Part shown: piece after piece, positions 53,132-61,758 of the stretch
How the letters are laid out: each line of letters starts with the position of its first letter
Position numbering within the stretch: position 1 is the first letter of the stretch
Assembly (NCBI GenBank): GCA_036395755.1
Contig: DASWCZ010000054.1
Coordinates: 1-64,000 of the forward strand
Direction: 5' to 3'
DNA: 64,000 nt
Source of the DNA: Gp7-AA6 sp036395755
GTDB lineage: Bacteria; Acidobacteriota; Thermoanaerobaculia; UBA5066; Gp7-AA6
The notes under the pieces: generated by a model
What the model was told of the DNA's origin: nothing
Seen by the model: only the letters and a program-made list of their open reading frames with translations
Database searches by the model: none
Position numbers and translations under genes: made by a program

Positions 53132-54240
53132 ACAGCCGCGAAGAGGACGTCCTTCTTTCCCGAGCGATCGACCTCGCGGAGCGCGGGCGCTATACCGTCG
53201 CGCCCAACCCGATGGTGGGAGCGGTCGTGGCGCGCGGCCGCCGCGTCCTGGCCGAGGCGTGGCATCGGCGCGCCGGCGGTCCGCACGCGGAAGCGGCGGC
53301 CTTAGAGAGCGCCGGCTCGCGTGCACGGGGTGCCGACCTCCACGTGTCGCTCGAGCCCTGCGTGCACTTCGGACGGACGCCTCCGTGCGTCCCTTCGATC
53401 GTCGCGGCGGGTGTCGCGCGCGTCTTCGTCGCGGCGCGAGATCCCAACCCCGCCGTGTCCGGCCGCGGTATCCGTGCGCTCTCCCGCGCCGGGATCGCGG
53501 TCGTCCTTGCCGGCTCGCCTCTGCGCAGCCGGGCGGAGCGCCAGAACGAGAAATTCCGGACGTGGATCGGTGAGCGGCGTCCTTTCATCCTCGCAAAGTG
53601 GGCTGCGACGCTCGACGGCAAGACGGCAGCCTCTTCCGGTCACAGCCGGTGGATCACGGGAGAGAAGGCGAGGCGTCGCGCGCTCCTCCTGCGCGAGGAG
53701 TTCGACTCCGTGCTCGTCGGATCCGGCACCGTCCTCGCCGACGATCCGCTCCTGACACGGCGCCTGGGAAAGGCGGGCCGACGCCCCCACCGACGCATCG
53801 TGCTCGACGGAAGGCTGCGCGCTCCCGCGTCCGCCCGGGTCTTCCGGGACGCGGAAGGAGCGCTCGTCGTGACGGCGCGGGCCGAGAAGGACGCGCGCGT
53901 CCGGCGGCTCACCGCGCGGGGCGTCGACGTCTGGAGCCTGCCGGGAGAGCACGGCCGGATCGACCTGACCCAAATGCTCGCCCGGCTCGCCCGGGAGGAA
54001 GTCACGAGTCTCTTAGTCGAGGGTGGCGCCGAGACGCTGTGGGCGTTCTTCGACGCGAAGCTGGTGGACCGCGTCGCGGTCTTCTTCGCGCCGCGCGTGC
54101 TCGGAGGAAGGAAAGCGCCGGGAGGAGTCGGTGGCGAAGGATTCGCGCTCGAGCGATCCACGCGGCTCGTCGACGTGGAACACGAGCGACTGGGAGAGGA
54201 CTGGCTGGTCACGGGACGGGTCTACAACGGTTCAAAATAG
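53128..54240 (+). CDS. ribD: Riboflavin biosynthesis deaminase/reductase RibD
   Basis: In this 370-residue bifunctional enzyme the N-terminal deaminase domain has HAEAAAL and EPCVHFGRTPPC zinc motifs. The C-terminal reductase domain (from about residue 150) has KWAATLDGKTA and LLVEGGAETLW. It performs two middle steps of riboflavin synthesis. The TTG start overlaps the ftsY stop (TTGA). It is followed by riboflavin synthase after 30 bp, with its own -10-like site. Confidence 0.94.
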   Translation: MNSREEDVLLSRAIDLAERGRYTVAPNPMVGAVVARGRRVLAEAWHRRAGGPHAEAAALESAGSRARGADLHVSLEPCVHFGRTPPCVPSIVAAGVARVFVAARDPNPAVSGRGIRALSRAGIAVVLAGSPLRSRAERQNEKFRTWIGERRPFILAKWAATLDGKTAASSGHSRWITGEKARRRALLLREEFDSVLVGSGTVLADDPLLTRRLGKAGRRPHRRIVLDGRLRAPASARVFRDAEGALVVTARAEKDARVRRLTARGVDVWSLPGEHGRIDLTQMLARLAREEVTSLLVEGGAETLWAFFDAKLVDRVAVFFAPRVLGGRKAPGGVGGEGFALERSTRLVDVEHERLGEDWLVTGRVYNGSK

Positions 54241-54256
54241 CCCGGTTGCGCCCCGA

Positions 54257-54262
54257 TACACT
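54257..54262 (+). promoter_or_regulatory. -10-like element for ribE
   Basis: TACACT ends 8 nt before the ribE ATG at 54271. No Shine-Dalgarno is present. An internal leaderless promoter is possible in addition to read-through from ribD. No FMN riboswitch is visible here. Confidence 0.45.
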
Positions 54263-54270
54263 CTGTCGCG

Positions 54271-54858
54271 ATGTTCACCGGGATCGTCACCGGAGTCGGG
54301 CGCGTCCTTTCCGTCGAGCGACGCCGGGGACGGTCGACCCGCCTCGTCGTCCTTCCTCCTCCGAAATACGGCCTGTTCCGGCGCGGAGAGAGCATCGCGG
54401 TCTCGGGAGTCTGCGTGACGGCGGTGGCCACGGGACGCCGCCTCTCCGCCGATCTCTCGGCCGAAACTCTCCGTGTGACGACACTCGCGGAGCTCAAGTC
54501 CGGCGACTTCGTGAACCTCGAGCGGGCGCTCGAATGGCGCGGCCGGGTCTCGGGTCATTTCGTGCTCGGTCACGTCGACGCGGTCGCGAAGATTCTCGCG
54601 GTCGAGGACGAGCCGGGGTCGTGGATCTACCGGTTCTCGATTCCCCGCGGGCTCGGGCGACACGTCGTCTCGAAGGGATCGGTCGCCCTGGACGGAGTGA
54701 GCTTGACCGTGGCCCGACGCCGCGCGCGGGACTTCGACGTCGCGGTCATTCCCGAGACGCGCCGCCGCACGGCGTTCGCGTCGAACGTACCGGGCGACCG
54801 CGTCAACTTCGAGGTCGATCTCCTCTCGAGGTATGCCGCCGGGAGGCTCCGGTCATGA
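54271..54858 (+). CDS. ribE: Riboflavin synthase alpha chain
   Basis: This 195-residue protein has two lumazine-binding domains, each with a conserved MFTGIV/GHFVLGHVD type pattern (MFTGIVTGVGRV at the start; VSGHFVLGHVDAVAKI near residue 92). It converts two 6,7-dimethyl-8-ribityllumazine molecules to riboflavin. The stop overlaps the next gene (ATGA). The ribBA and ribH genes are not in the window. Confidence 0.94.
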   Translation: MFTGIVTGVGRVLSVERRRGRSTRLVVLPPPKYGLFRRGESIAVSGVCVTAVATGRRLSADLSAETLRVTTLAELKSGDFVNLERALEWRGRVSGHFVLGHVDAVAKILAVEDEPGSWIYRFSIPRGLGRHVVSKGSVALDGVSLTVARRRARDFDVAVIPETRRRTAFASNVPGDRVNFEVDLLSRYAAGRLRS

Positions 54859-55847
54859 TCGAGTACGAGGAAGCGGAATCCGCCTTCGTGCGGCCCCGGG
54901 AATCCGAAGTCGCCGGCCGGCGGATCGCCGCGCATGCGGTGCCGTATTCGGGCGAGGCCGGAGGAGGGCACTACCGGTTTGACCCGCTGGAGCACCGTCT
55001 CGTCGGGCGTCGCACCTCGGGTCGGGTTGCCGTCGGGCCGGCCGATCCCGCCGAATGGAGGCGGGCCTTCGCTCGCTGCCCGGCCGGCCCGGTCTTGGTC
55101 GAGCCCGCAGCGCCGGTCGAAGAGATCCGCGGGGCGCAGCTCGCCGCAGCCGAAGGCGCCGCGAGCGCGGGGCGGGCGGTGTATCTCCTCGATCCGGGCG
55201 GGCTGCCGTCTCCTACCGGCCGCGCGTTCGTCGCACTGTTCGCGTGGGCGCCCGGCGCGGGCCCACGCGAAGAGAGAGCGCTCGAATCTGCGCTCGAGGC
55301 GGGAATCCCGGCCGGCGGCCTGCTCCCGATCGTGCCCGGCTGGACCGACGAGCCGGAGTTTCTCGACCGCTACCTGGCGCGCCTCTCGGCTGCCGGCGCC
55401 CGGTTTGCCGCGCCCGTTCCCGTCTCGGAGGACGGCGACGCGCGGCGCGTCCTCGTCGAGGCACGTTACCGATTCGACCCCGGCGCGACCGACCGCTTCT
55501 TCGAGAGGGTCCATCATTCGGACTGGCCCGCCTCTTTGCGAGAAGGTCTCCGCCGCTTTCGAGCGGAAGCCGCGCGGTGGGGTCTCGCCACGCTCCCGCC
55601 GCGGCCGCTCGGAGCGGGAGAGCCGCCGAACAACTCGGCCGCCGCCGCGCGCCTCGAGGAACGGGCGCAGGAAGTCGGCGAGGACGAGCACCGCGCCGCG
55701 CTTCTTCACGCCGCGGCGCGCTGGATCGACGAGTCGGGACGAGACCTCGCACCGGTCGTGCGCGAAGGCAACTTCGCCAAGGTTTTCCCCTTCGGCGCGC
55801 TGGCGGCCGAGGCGGAGGCGGCGTTCCGCGCGGTTCGAACGACGTGA
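54855..55847 (+). CDS. Protein of unknown function in the rib-hemW operon
   Basis: I do not recognise a family for this 330-residue protein. It has alternating beta and alpha elements, one Cys only, no signal peptide and no membrane span. Features that might be conserved are HYRFDPLEHRLVGRR near residue 40, a GWTDEPEFLDRYLARL stretch near 168, RVHHSDWPASLREGLRRFR near 225 and a C-terminal REGNFAKVFPFGALAAEAE. It overlaps ribE (ATGA) upstream and hemW (GTGA) downstream, so it is tightly coupled to both. Codon use is like its neighbours, so the gene is real. Confidence 0.75.
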   Translation: MIEYEEAESAFVRPRESEVAGRRIAAHAVPYSGEAGGGHYRFDPLEHRLVGRRTSGRVAVGPADPAEWRRAFARCPAGPVLVEPAAPVEEIRGAQLAAAEGAASAGRAVYLLDPGGLPSPTGRAFVALFAWAPGAGPREERALESALEAGIPAGGLLPIVPGWTDEPEFLDRYLARLSAAGARFAAPVPVSEDGDARRVLVEARYRFDPGATDRFFERVHHSDWPASLREGLRRFRAEAARWGLATLPPRPLGAGEPPNNSAAAARLEERAQEVGEDEHRAALLHAAARWIDESGRDLAPVVREGNFAKVFPFGALAAEAEAAFRAVRTT

Positions 55848-56980
55848 CGGCCGCCGCCGGACTCTACGTGCATCTTCCTTACTGCCGGTCGCGCTGCGGC
55901 TACTGCGCCTTCGTCGTCTCGACGGACGACTCGAGCCGCAGCGAGTATCTGGGCGCGCTCGCCCGCGAGGCGACGCTCCTCGAGTCGGAGGCGTGCGGCT
56001 CCCGCTTCGACTCTCTCTATCTGGGAGGCGGCACTCCCTCGCTCGTTCCGCCCGACGAGCTCGTCCGGCTGGTGGAAGAGCTGCGGGGACGCTTCGTCTT
56101 CGAAGATGGCTCCGAGGTGACGCTGGAGGCGAATCCCGAAGACGTCACGATCGAGCTCCGGGACGCCTGGATCCGCGCCGGCGTCCGGCGCGTCTCCGTC
56201 GGCGTGCAGTCGCTCGAGGACGCGGAGCTCTCTGCGGTCGGGCGTCGCCACGACGCCGCCGGCGCGCTCCGCTCGCTCGACCGGCTCGCCGGAGCCGGCC
56301 TCTCCCTCTCCGCGGACCTGATCCTGGGCCTGCCGGGACAGAGCGCCGGAACGTTTCGCGGAAGCGTCGAAAGGATCTGCGCGACCGGCGTGGACCACGT
56401 GTCGATCTACCTGCTCGAGACCGAAAAGTCGCGCGCGATCGAAGACGATCGGCGGGCGCACCCGGACCGATATCTCTCCGACGATGAGCAGGCGGACGCG
56501 TGGCTGGAAGCCGGGGAGACCCTCGCTTCGCGCGGCTTCGCGCACTACGAGATCTCGAACTGGGCGCGGCCCGGCCGGGAGGCGCGGCACAACGTCAAGT
56601 ACTGGACCCGCGCGCCGACCCTCGGCCTGGGCGTCTCCGCGCACGAGCTCTGGAACGAACGGAGACGCGCGAACGCGTCGGGGCTGCCGGCTTACCTCGC
56701 CTCGGTCCGAGAAGGGCGCCGCCCCCTCGCCCTCGACCGGCCTGTCAGCGAGGGGGAGGCTGCGCGCGAGCGGATCATTCTGGGGCTGCGCCTGTCGCAG
56801 GGGGTCCCGACGGCGGACGTCCAAAGCTGGATCGATGAGGAGGGCGATCCCCTCCTCCCCGGCGACTACGAGGACTGGCGCGACGAAGGCCTTCTCGCGG
56901 AGAAGGACGGGCGTCTGCGGTTCACGGAGCGCGGATTCCTGCTCTCCAACGAAGTGCTCTGCCGCTTTGTCTCGTCTTAG
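55844..56980 (+). CDS. hemW: HemW-family radical SAM protein
   Basis: This 378-residue protein has the radical SAM motif CRSRCGYC (Cys14, 18, 21), a GGGTPSLVPP SAM-binding stretch, GVQSLEDAELSAVGRRH and a C-terminal HemN-C domain with ISNWARPG and YWTR. HemW is a haem chaperone, formerly annotated as oxygen-independent coproporphyrinogen oxidase. The fourth Cys of true HemN is missing, supporting HemW. The GTG start overlaps the unknown gene. Its stop overlaps the convergent hppA stop by 4 bp. Confidence 0.93.
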   Translation: MTAAAGLYVHLPYCRSRCGYCAFVVSTDDSSRSEYLGALAREATLLESEACGSRFDSLYLGGGTPSLVPPDELVRLVEELRGRFVFEDGSEVTLEANPEDVTIELRDAWIRAGVRRVSVGVQSLEDAELSAVGRRHDAAGALRSLDRLAGAGLSLSADLILGLPGQSAGTFRGSVERICATGVDHVSIYLLETEKSRAIEDDRRAHPDRYLSDDEQADAWLEAGETLASRGFAHYEISNWARPGREARHNVKYWTRAPTLGLGVSAHELWNERRRANASGLPAYLASVREGRRPLALDRPVSEGEAARERIILGLRLSQGVPTADVQSWIDEEGDPLLPGDYEDWRDEGLLAEKDGRLRFTERGFLLSNEVLCRFVSS

Positions 56981-59133
56981 ATGAAGAGCGGCGCGAGGAC
57001 GAGCGTGATCGTCGCGAGGAGCTTGATGAGAACGTGCAGAGACGGTCCGGCTGTGTCTTTGAACGGGTCACCGACGGTGTCGCCCACGACCGCCGCCTTG
57101 TGCGTCGGCGATCCTTTGCCGCCGAGCGCGCCGGTTTCGATGTACTTCTTCGCGTTGTCCCAGGCGCCACCGGCGTTGTTCAACATCGTGGCGACGACGA
57201 TGCCCGCGATCGTTCCGACCATGAGAAGCGCCGCGACGGATTCCGCGCCGACCCGGAAGAGTCGGAAGAAGAGCCCGACGGCGATCGGCGTTCCCACGGC
57301 GACGAGGCCCGGCGCGATCATCGCCTTCAGCGCGCCGCGGGTGACGATGTCGACCGTCCGCCCGTAGTCCGGCTTCTCGGTACCCTGCATGATCCCGGGG
57401 TGCGCGCGGAACTGGTCCCGAACGTCCTGGATGACGACGCCGGCGGCTTTCCCCACGGCGCGGATCGCCAGACCCGAAAAGAAGAAGACGAGCATCGCGC
57501 CGAGGAGGCCTCCGATGAAGACCTCGGGCTTGGCGATGTTGACGGACGTGAGCGGCGAGCCGTAGTTCTTGAGCTCGTCTAAGTACGCCGAGAAAAGGAG
57601 GAACGCGGCGAGCGCAGCCGATCCGATCGCGTAACCCTTCGTCAGCGCTTTCGTGGTATTCCCGACGGCGTCCAGCCGGTCGGTCTTCCGGCGGATCTCC
57701 TCCGGCTGGCGCGACATCTCGACGATCCCGCCCGCGTTGTCGGTGATCGGGCCGAACGTGTCCATCGCAAGGATGTAGGCGGCGGTGCCGAGCATTCCCA
57801 TGGTCGCGACGGCGGTTCCGAAGAGCCCTCCGCCAGGCAGAGCGGAGGCGCCGATCTTGAACGACGCAAGAATCGCCAGCGAGATCGTCAGAACGGGGAG
57901 CAGCGTGCACTCGAAGCCGACCGCGACGCCCGCGATCACGTTCGTCGCGGGTCCCGTCTGCGAGGCTTGAGCGATCTCGCGGACCGGCCGGAAGCGATAT
58001 TCCGTGTAGTACTGCGTGATGTAGACGAACGCGACGGAGGTCAGCACCCCGATGATTCCGCAGAGAAAGAACTTCCACCAGGCGTCGGGAGCGGAGGGGT
58101 TGAAGAGAAGCCAGCGGGTCGCGACGAAGAAGCCGGCGATCGCGAGCGTGGCCGCGACGTAATAGCCGCGGTTCAAGGCCTGCATCGGGTCGCGGTCCTC
58201 GCGTGTGTGGACGAAGAAGATCCCCACGATCGACGCGAGCAGCCCGAATGCTCGCGCCACGAGCGGGAACAGCATCACGCCGACGATTCCCGCCGCGAAG
58301 CTCATTCCGGCGCGTTCCGATGCCGCGGCGAGAGTCGCGCCGAGGATCATCGCGCCGATGTTCTCAGCGGCCGTGGACTCGAACAGGTCGGCTCCGCGGC
58401 CGGCGCAGTCTCCGACGTTGTCTCCCACGAGGTCCGCGATCACCGCGGGGTTGCGCGGGTCATCCTCGGGGATCCCCGCTTCGACCTTTCCGACCAGGTC
58501 GGCGCCCACGTCGGCGGCCTTCGTATAGATGCCGCCGCCCAGCTGGGCGAACAGGGCGACGAAGGAGGCTCCGAAGCCGTACCCGACGATCAGGAGAGGA
58601 ATCTGGGGCGGGGGAACCGCCGTGAAGCGGCTGACGAGCCAATAGAGTCCCCCGACGCCGAAGAGCGACATCGCGACGACGAACAGGCCGGAGACGGCGC
58701 CCCCGCGCAGAGCGATCCGCAGCGCGTCGTTCAACGAGGTCCGGGCCGCAGAGGCAGTCCGGATGTTGGACCGGATCGAGATCCACATCCCGATGTAACC
58801 GGCAATGACGGAACAGGCTGCGCCCAGGAGAAACGAAAAGGTCGTCCAGAAGGCCAGCCGCAAGGCGGTCGGCACCGGATCGAAGTCGTGGTGCGAGCGT
58901 ACGAAACCGTACAGCACGAAGATCAGCCCGGCGAGCATCGCGGCGAGCAAGAGAATCGTGGTGTTCTGCCGGCGCAGAAACGCCTCCGCCCCTTCCTTGA
59001 TCGCGTTCGAGATCTCCCGCATCGCGGGGGTGCCGGTGTCCCGCTTCAGAACCCACGAAATCAGGTAGCCGGCGACGAAGAGCGAGCCGACCGAGAAGAC
59101 GAAGATGAGGGGCAAGGCGAGATCGTGCGACAT
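56977..59133 (-). CDS. hppA: Membrane-bound proton-pumping pyrophosphatase, K+-independent type
   Basis: This 718-residue protein has about 16 membrane segments and couples PPi hydrolysis to ion pumping. Catalytic loops include ADVGADLVGKVE, DDPRNPAVIADLVGDNVGDCAGRG and the C-terminal KAAVVGDTVGDPFKDTAGPS. The diagnostic site reads GNTTKA; Lys here (Ala in K+-dependent enzymes) marks the K+-independent H+-pumping class. It is monocistronic. Confidence 0.95.
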   Translation of the reverse strand: MSHDLALPLIFVFSVGSLFVAGYLISWVLKRDTGTPAMREISNAIKEGAEAFLRRQNTTILLLAAMLAGLIFVLYGFVRSHHDFDPVPTALRLAFWTTFSFLLGAACSVIAGYIGMWISIRSNIRTASAARTSLNDALRIALRGGAVSGLFVVAMSLFGVGGLYWLVSRFTAVPPPQIPLLIVGYGFGASFVALFAQLGGGIYTKAADVGADLVGKVEAGIPEDDPRNPAVIADLVGDNVGDCAGRGADLFESTAAENIGAMILGATLAAASERAGMSFAAGIVGVMLFPLVARAFGLLASIVGIFFVHTREDRDPMQALNRGYYVAATLAIAGFFVATRWLLFNPSAPDAWWKFFLCGIIGVLTSVAFVYITQYYTEYRFRPVREIAQASQTGPATNVIAGVAVGFECTLLPVLTISLAILASFKIGASALPGGGLFGTAVATMGMLGTAAYILAMDTFGPITDNAGGIVEMSRQPEEIRRKTDRLDAVGNTTKALTKGYAIGSAALAAFLLFSAYLDELKNYGSPLTSVNIAKPEVFIGGLLGAMLVFFFSGLAIRAVGKAAGVVIQDVRDQFRAHPGIMQGTEKPDYGRTVDIVTRGALKAMIAPGLVAVGTPIAVGLFFRLFRVGAESVAALLMVGTIAGIVVATMLNNAGGAWDNAKKYIETGALGGKGSPTHKAAVVGDTVGDPFKDTAGPSLHVLIKLLATITLVLAPLFI

Positions 59134-59257
59134 TCCAACTCCTCTTTTTCGACGTCGGGACCCCGGAGGCCCTCGCGGCAGCGAGCGTCGCCCCCGTCCG
59201 GGGCGCGCAGAATATCAGGTGTCGGGGACGATTCCCGGAGGGAGTCAGATCCCGCCG

Positions 59258-59737
59258 TTACCGGGCGGGCGCGGGAGCCGCCGCCGCCGCCGGGGCGGGC
59301 GGCGTCGAGGTCACGCCTTCGATGGGTACCGTCTCCAGAACGATTCCCACGTTCTTCGCGCCGGCGGTGTGGACGATGTCCATCACGTGGGCGACGTCCC
59401 CGTACGTCGCCGCGTCGTCCGCCGAGAAGAAGACCGTCTTGTCCCGGCGGTTCTTCAGGATCTCGGAAAGGCGCAGGGAGAGAGACTGCAGGTCGAGCGG
59501 CTCCTTGTTCAGGTAGATCCGGTTCTGAGCCGTCACGGACACGATCAGCTGATCGAGCGAGGGCGGCGGGGTGTCGACCGTCGCCTTGGGAGGAACCTTC
59601 ACGTCATAACCCATCTGGAGAAGCGGCGTGATCACCATGAAGATGATGAGAAGCACGAGGACGACGTCCACGAGCGGCGTGATGTTGATGTCGCTCTTGT
59701 AAGCGCCTGGCGCGCCGCCGACTCCCGCCATTGCCAT
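59258..59737 (-). CDS. exbD: ExbD/TolR-family transporter subunit (second copy)
   Basis: This 159-residue protein has one N-terminal membrane span that includes the key Asp (SDINITPLVDVVLVLL) and a periplasmic domain. An Ala/Pro-rich tail closes it. It should work with ExbB as proton channel and force generator for TonB. It is the last of five co-directional genes, 30 bp after the first exbD. Confidence 0.9.
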   Translation of the reverse strand: MAMAGVGGAPGAYKSDINITPLVDVVLVLLIIFMVITPLLQMGYDVKVPPKATVDTPPPSLDQLIVSVTAQNRIYLNKEPLDLQSLSLRLSEILKNRRDKTVFFSADDAATYGDVAHVMDIVHTAGAKNVGIVLETVPIEGVTSTPPAPAAAAAPAPAR

Positions 59738-59767
59738 GAAGGATTCTCCTCGCTCGTTCGAGCCGGA

Positions 59768-60217
59768 CTAGGTCGCGGCTTTCTTGGTCGGCCCGACCGC
59801 TTTCTTGTCGGTAATCAGGCCGACGTCCTGGAAGCCCGCCTCTTTCGTCATCTTCATGACCTCTTTGACGTCGCCGTACTTCAACCGCTGGTCCGCCTTG
59901 ATGACGAGCTCGGTCGCGGGAGAGCGCTGGAACAGCTCGTCGAGCTCTTTCTGGAACTCCTCCTTCGGGAACCACTTCGAGCCGATGTAGTACTTGGGGG
60001 GAGTCTGCCACTCGACCGTGATGAGCTTCTGCTTCTCGTTCTCCGGTTTCTTTCCGGGGTTGTCGGTGGTCGGGAGCTGGATGGGGATCCCCTTCTGGAG
60101 GAGCGGGGTGACGACCATGAAGATGATCAGAAGCACCAGGCAAACGTCGACGAGCGGAGTGACGTTGATGTCACTCTGAACGGTGTGTCGGCCGCCGCCG
60201 CCCCCTCCCATGCCCAT
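59768..60217 (-). CDS. exbD: ExbD/TolR-family transporter subunit (first copy)
   Basis: This 149-residue protein has a Gly-rich start, one membrane span with the conserved Asp (SDINVTPLVDVCLVLL) and a periplasmic domain distinct from the second copy (EWQTPPKYYIGSKWF). Two ExbD-like paralogues behind one ExbB recall the Aug/Agl-type and Ton motors of Myxococcota and Acidobacteriota. It follows exbB by 24 bp and has a strong ribosome binding site. Confidence 0.92.
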   Translation of the reverse strand: MGMGGGGGGRHTVQSDINVTPLVDVCLVLLIIFMVVTPLLQKGIPIQLPTTDNPGKKPENEKQKLITVEWQTPPKYYIGSKWFPKEEFQKELDELFQRSPATELVIKADQRLKYGDVKEVMKMTKEAGFQDVGLITDKKAVGPTKKAAT

Positions 60218-60241
60218 GGCGGATCCTCCTTCCCCGGAATG

Positions 60242-60946
60242 CTAGGAAGCGCGCACGGAGAGGTTGACGCCCGCTCCCCGCCGCTTGATGAAGTAATCGA
60301 TCAGCTCGGAGGCCGAGTTGGACATCTCGACCTGGAAGCGCTCGATCTTGTTGGTGAAGATGTTGAACAGCCACACGGCCGGGATCGCGACGAAAAGGCC
60401 GAGGGCAGTCGTCACCAGCGCCTCCGCGATTCCCGTCGAGACCGCGGCGATACCGCCGGACCCGGTCATGGCCATTCCGCGGAACGCGTTGATGATTCCG
60501 ATGACCGTTCCAAAGAGGCCGATGAACGGTGCCGTCGTGCCGATGGTCGCGAGACCGGAAAGGCCGCGCCGCATGTCCGCGGTCGTCATGAGAGCTTCCC
60601 GCTCGATCGCCCGCTCCGCGGCTTCGATCGGGTCGTGCCCGACGATGTTGGAGCTGCCGCTCGTGACGTCGTGCTGGAACTCGTACAGGCCCGCGGAGAC
60701 GACGCGCGCCAGATGGCTCTGCTTGTACCTCTTGGAGGAGTCGATCGCCTCCTGGAGCTTGTCCTGCTTCAGGTGCAGGGTCACCAGCTTGGCGAACGCG
60801 AGCGATTGCTTCTTCGCCTTGCTGAAGAAGATCCAGCGTTCGATCGCCACCGTCAGGGAATAGACCGACATGATGATGAGGAGCACGGCGTCGCCTTTCG
60901 CCAGGGGCGTCATCGTGTGCCAGAGCTCTAGTGGATCGAAACTCAT
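60242..60946 (-). CDS. exbB: ExbB/TolQ/MotA-family proton channel
   Basis: This 234-residue protein has three membrane spans: one N-terminal and a C-terminal pair with IGTTAPFIGLFGTVIGIINAF and VTTALGLFVAIPAVWLFN. A long cytoplasmic domain lies between them. It forms the pentameric channel around ExbD. It lies between tonB (50 bp upstream) and the first exbD. Confidence 0.93.
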   Translation of the reverse strand: MSFDPLELWHTMTPLAKGDAVLLIIMSVYSLTVAIERWIFFSKAKKQSLAFAKLVTLHLKQDKLQEAIDSSKRYKQSHLARVVSAGLYEFQHDVTSGSSNIVGHDPIEAAERAIEREALMTTADMRRGLSGLATIGTTAPFIGLFGTVIGIINAFRGMAMTGSGGIAAVSTGIAEALVTTALGLFVAIPAVWLFNIFTNKIERFQVEMSNSASELIDYFIKRRGAGVNLSVRAS

Positions 60947-60996
60947 GAAAACGCTCCTTCTCTAATTCTTTCTCCGGTCGACTCCCGGCCCCAATC

Positions 60997-61728
60997 CTAG
61001 TGCAGGTTGAAAGTCACGGTCACCGTCAGATACACGCGGACCGCCCGCCCGTTCAGGGTCGCCGGACGGTATCTCCACTGTTGAACCGCCCGTTGCGCGG
61101 CGGCGTCCAAGAGGGGATTCATCGACTTCAAGACCTTGACCTCCTCGACGCTCCCGGACGCCGTGATGATCGCCTCGAGAATCACGACGCCTTCCATCCG
61201 CGCCTTCCGCGCGGCTTCCGGATAGCTCGGCTCGACCCGGTTGGTGAGCTGCGGGGCCTTGACGTCCCCACCGACCCGCAGAGGCTCGTCCCCGGTCCCG
61301 GGTCCCGTGCCCCCGACGACCCCTCCGATGACCCCTCCCGGCACTCCGCCGGGGACCCCGCCTTCCACGCCTCCCTCGACCCCTTCTGTGGCGGGCGCCT
61401 CCGGTTCGGCCAACGGGACCGGGACCTTCTCCGGAATGATCGTCGGCGCCGTCATTTCGGCCGGTTTGACCGGGATCTGTTTCGGCGTCTCGGGCTTCGG
61501 CGCGGCCGGCTTGGGCGCCGCGGCAGGCGGCGGCGGCGGCGGCGGCGGAGCCGCGGCATAGAAGGTGACCGGAATCGGCGGCTCCTGGACGTCCTCCACG
61601 AACCAGATGGAGGCGCCGACCACGACGCCGATCACGACTAAGTGCAGGGCGAGGGCGACGGGCAGAGAGACGAGTTTCCGTCCTTTGCCCTTCTGGCTGC
61701 CAGACTCGATCAAAACATCTTCGAACAT
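60997..61728 (-). CDS. tonB: TonB-family energy transducer with Gly-Gly-Val repeats
   Basis: This 243-residue protein has one membrane span (about residues 22-42), a Pro/Ala-rich periplasmic spacer and an unusual run of GGV-type repeats (about residues 140-165). The C-terminal TonB domain includes EPSYPEAARKARMEGVVIL and the closing WRYRPATLNGRAV. It passes motor energy to TonB-dependent outer-membrane receptors. No receptor gene is in the window. It is 30 bp after the TPR lipoprotein gene. Confidence 0.92.
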   Translation of the reverse strand: MFEDVLIESGSQKGKGRKLVSLPVALALHLVVIGVVVGASIWFVEDVQEPPIPVTFYAAAPPPPPPPPAAAPKPAAPKPETPKQIPVKPAEMTAPTIIPEKVPVPLAEPEAPATEGVEGGVEGGVPGGVPGGVIGGVVGGTGPGTGDEPLRVGGDVKAPQLTNRVEPSYPEAARKARMEGVVILEAIITASGSVEEVKVLKSMNPLLDAAAQRAVQQWRYRPATLNGRAVRVYLTVTVTFNLH

Positions 61729-61758
61729 CGGCTTCTCCCGCCCGAATGGACCCCGTTC

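Noticed and set aside
54241..54270. FMN riboswitch before ribE
   Set aside because: The gap is only 30 bp, far too short for an RFN element, and no such fold is visible before ribD either.
57967..59631. 554-codon plus-strand frame opposite hppA
   Set aside because: It is antisense to a fully conserved pyrophosphatase, with no start signal or domain.
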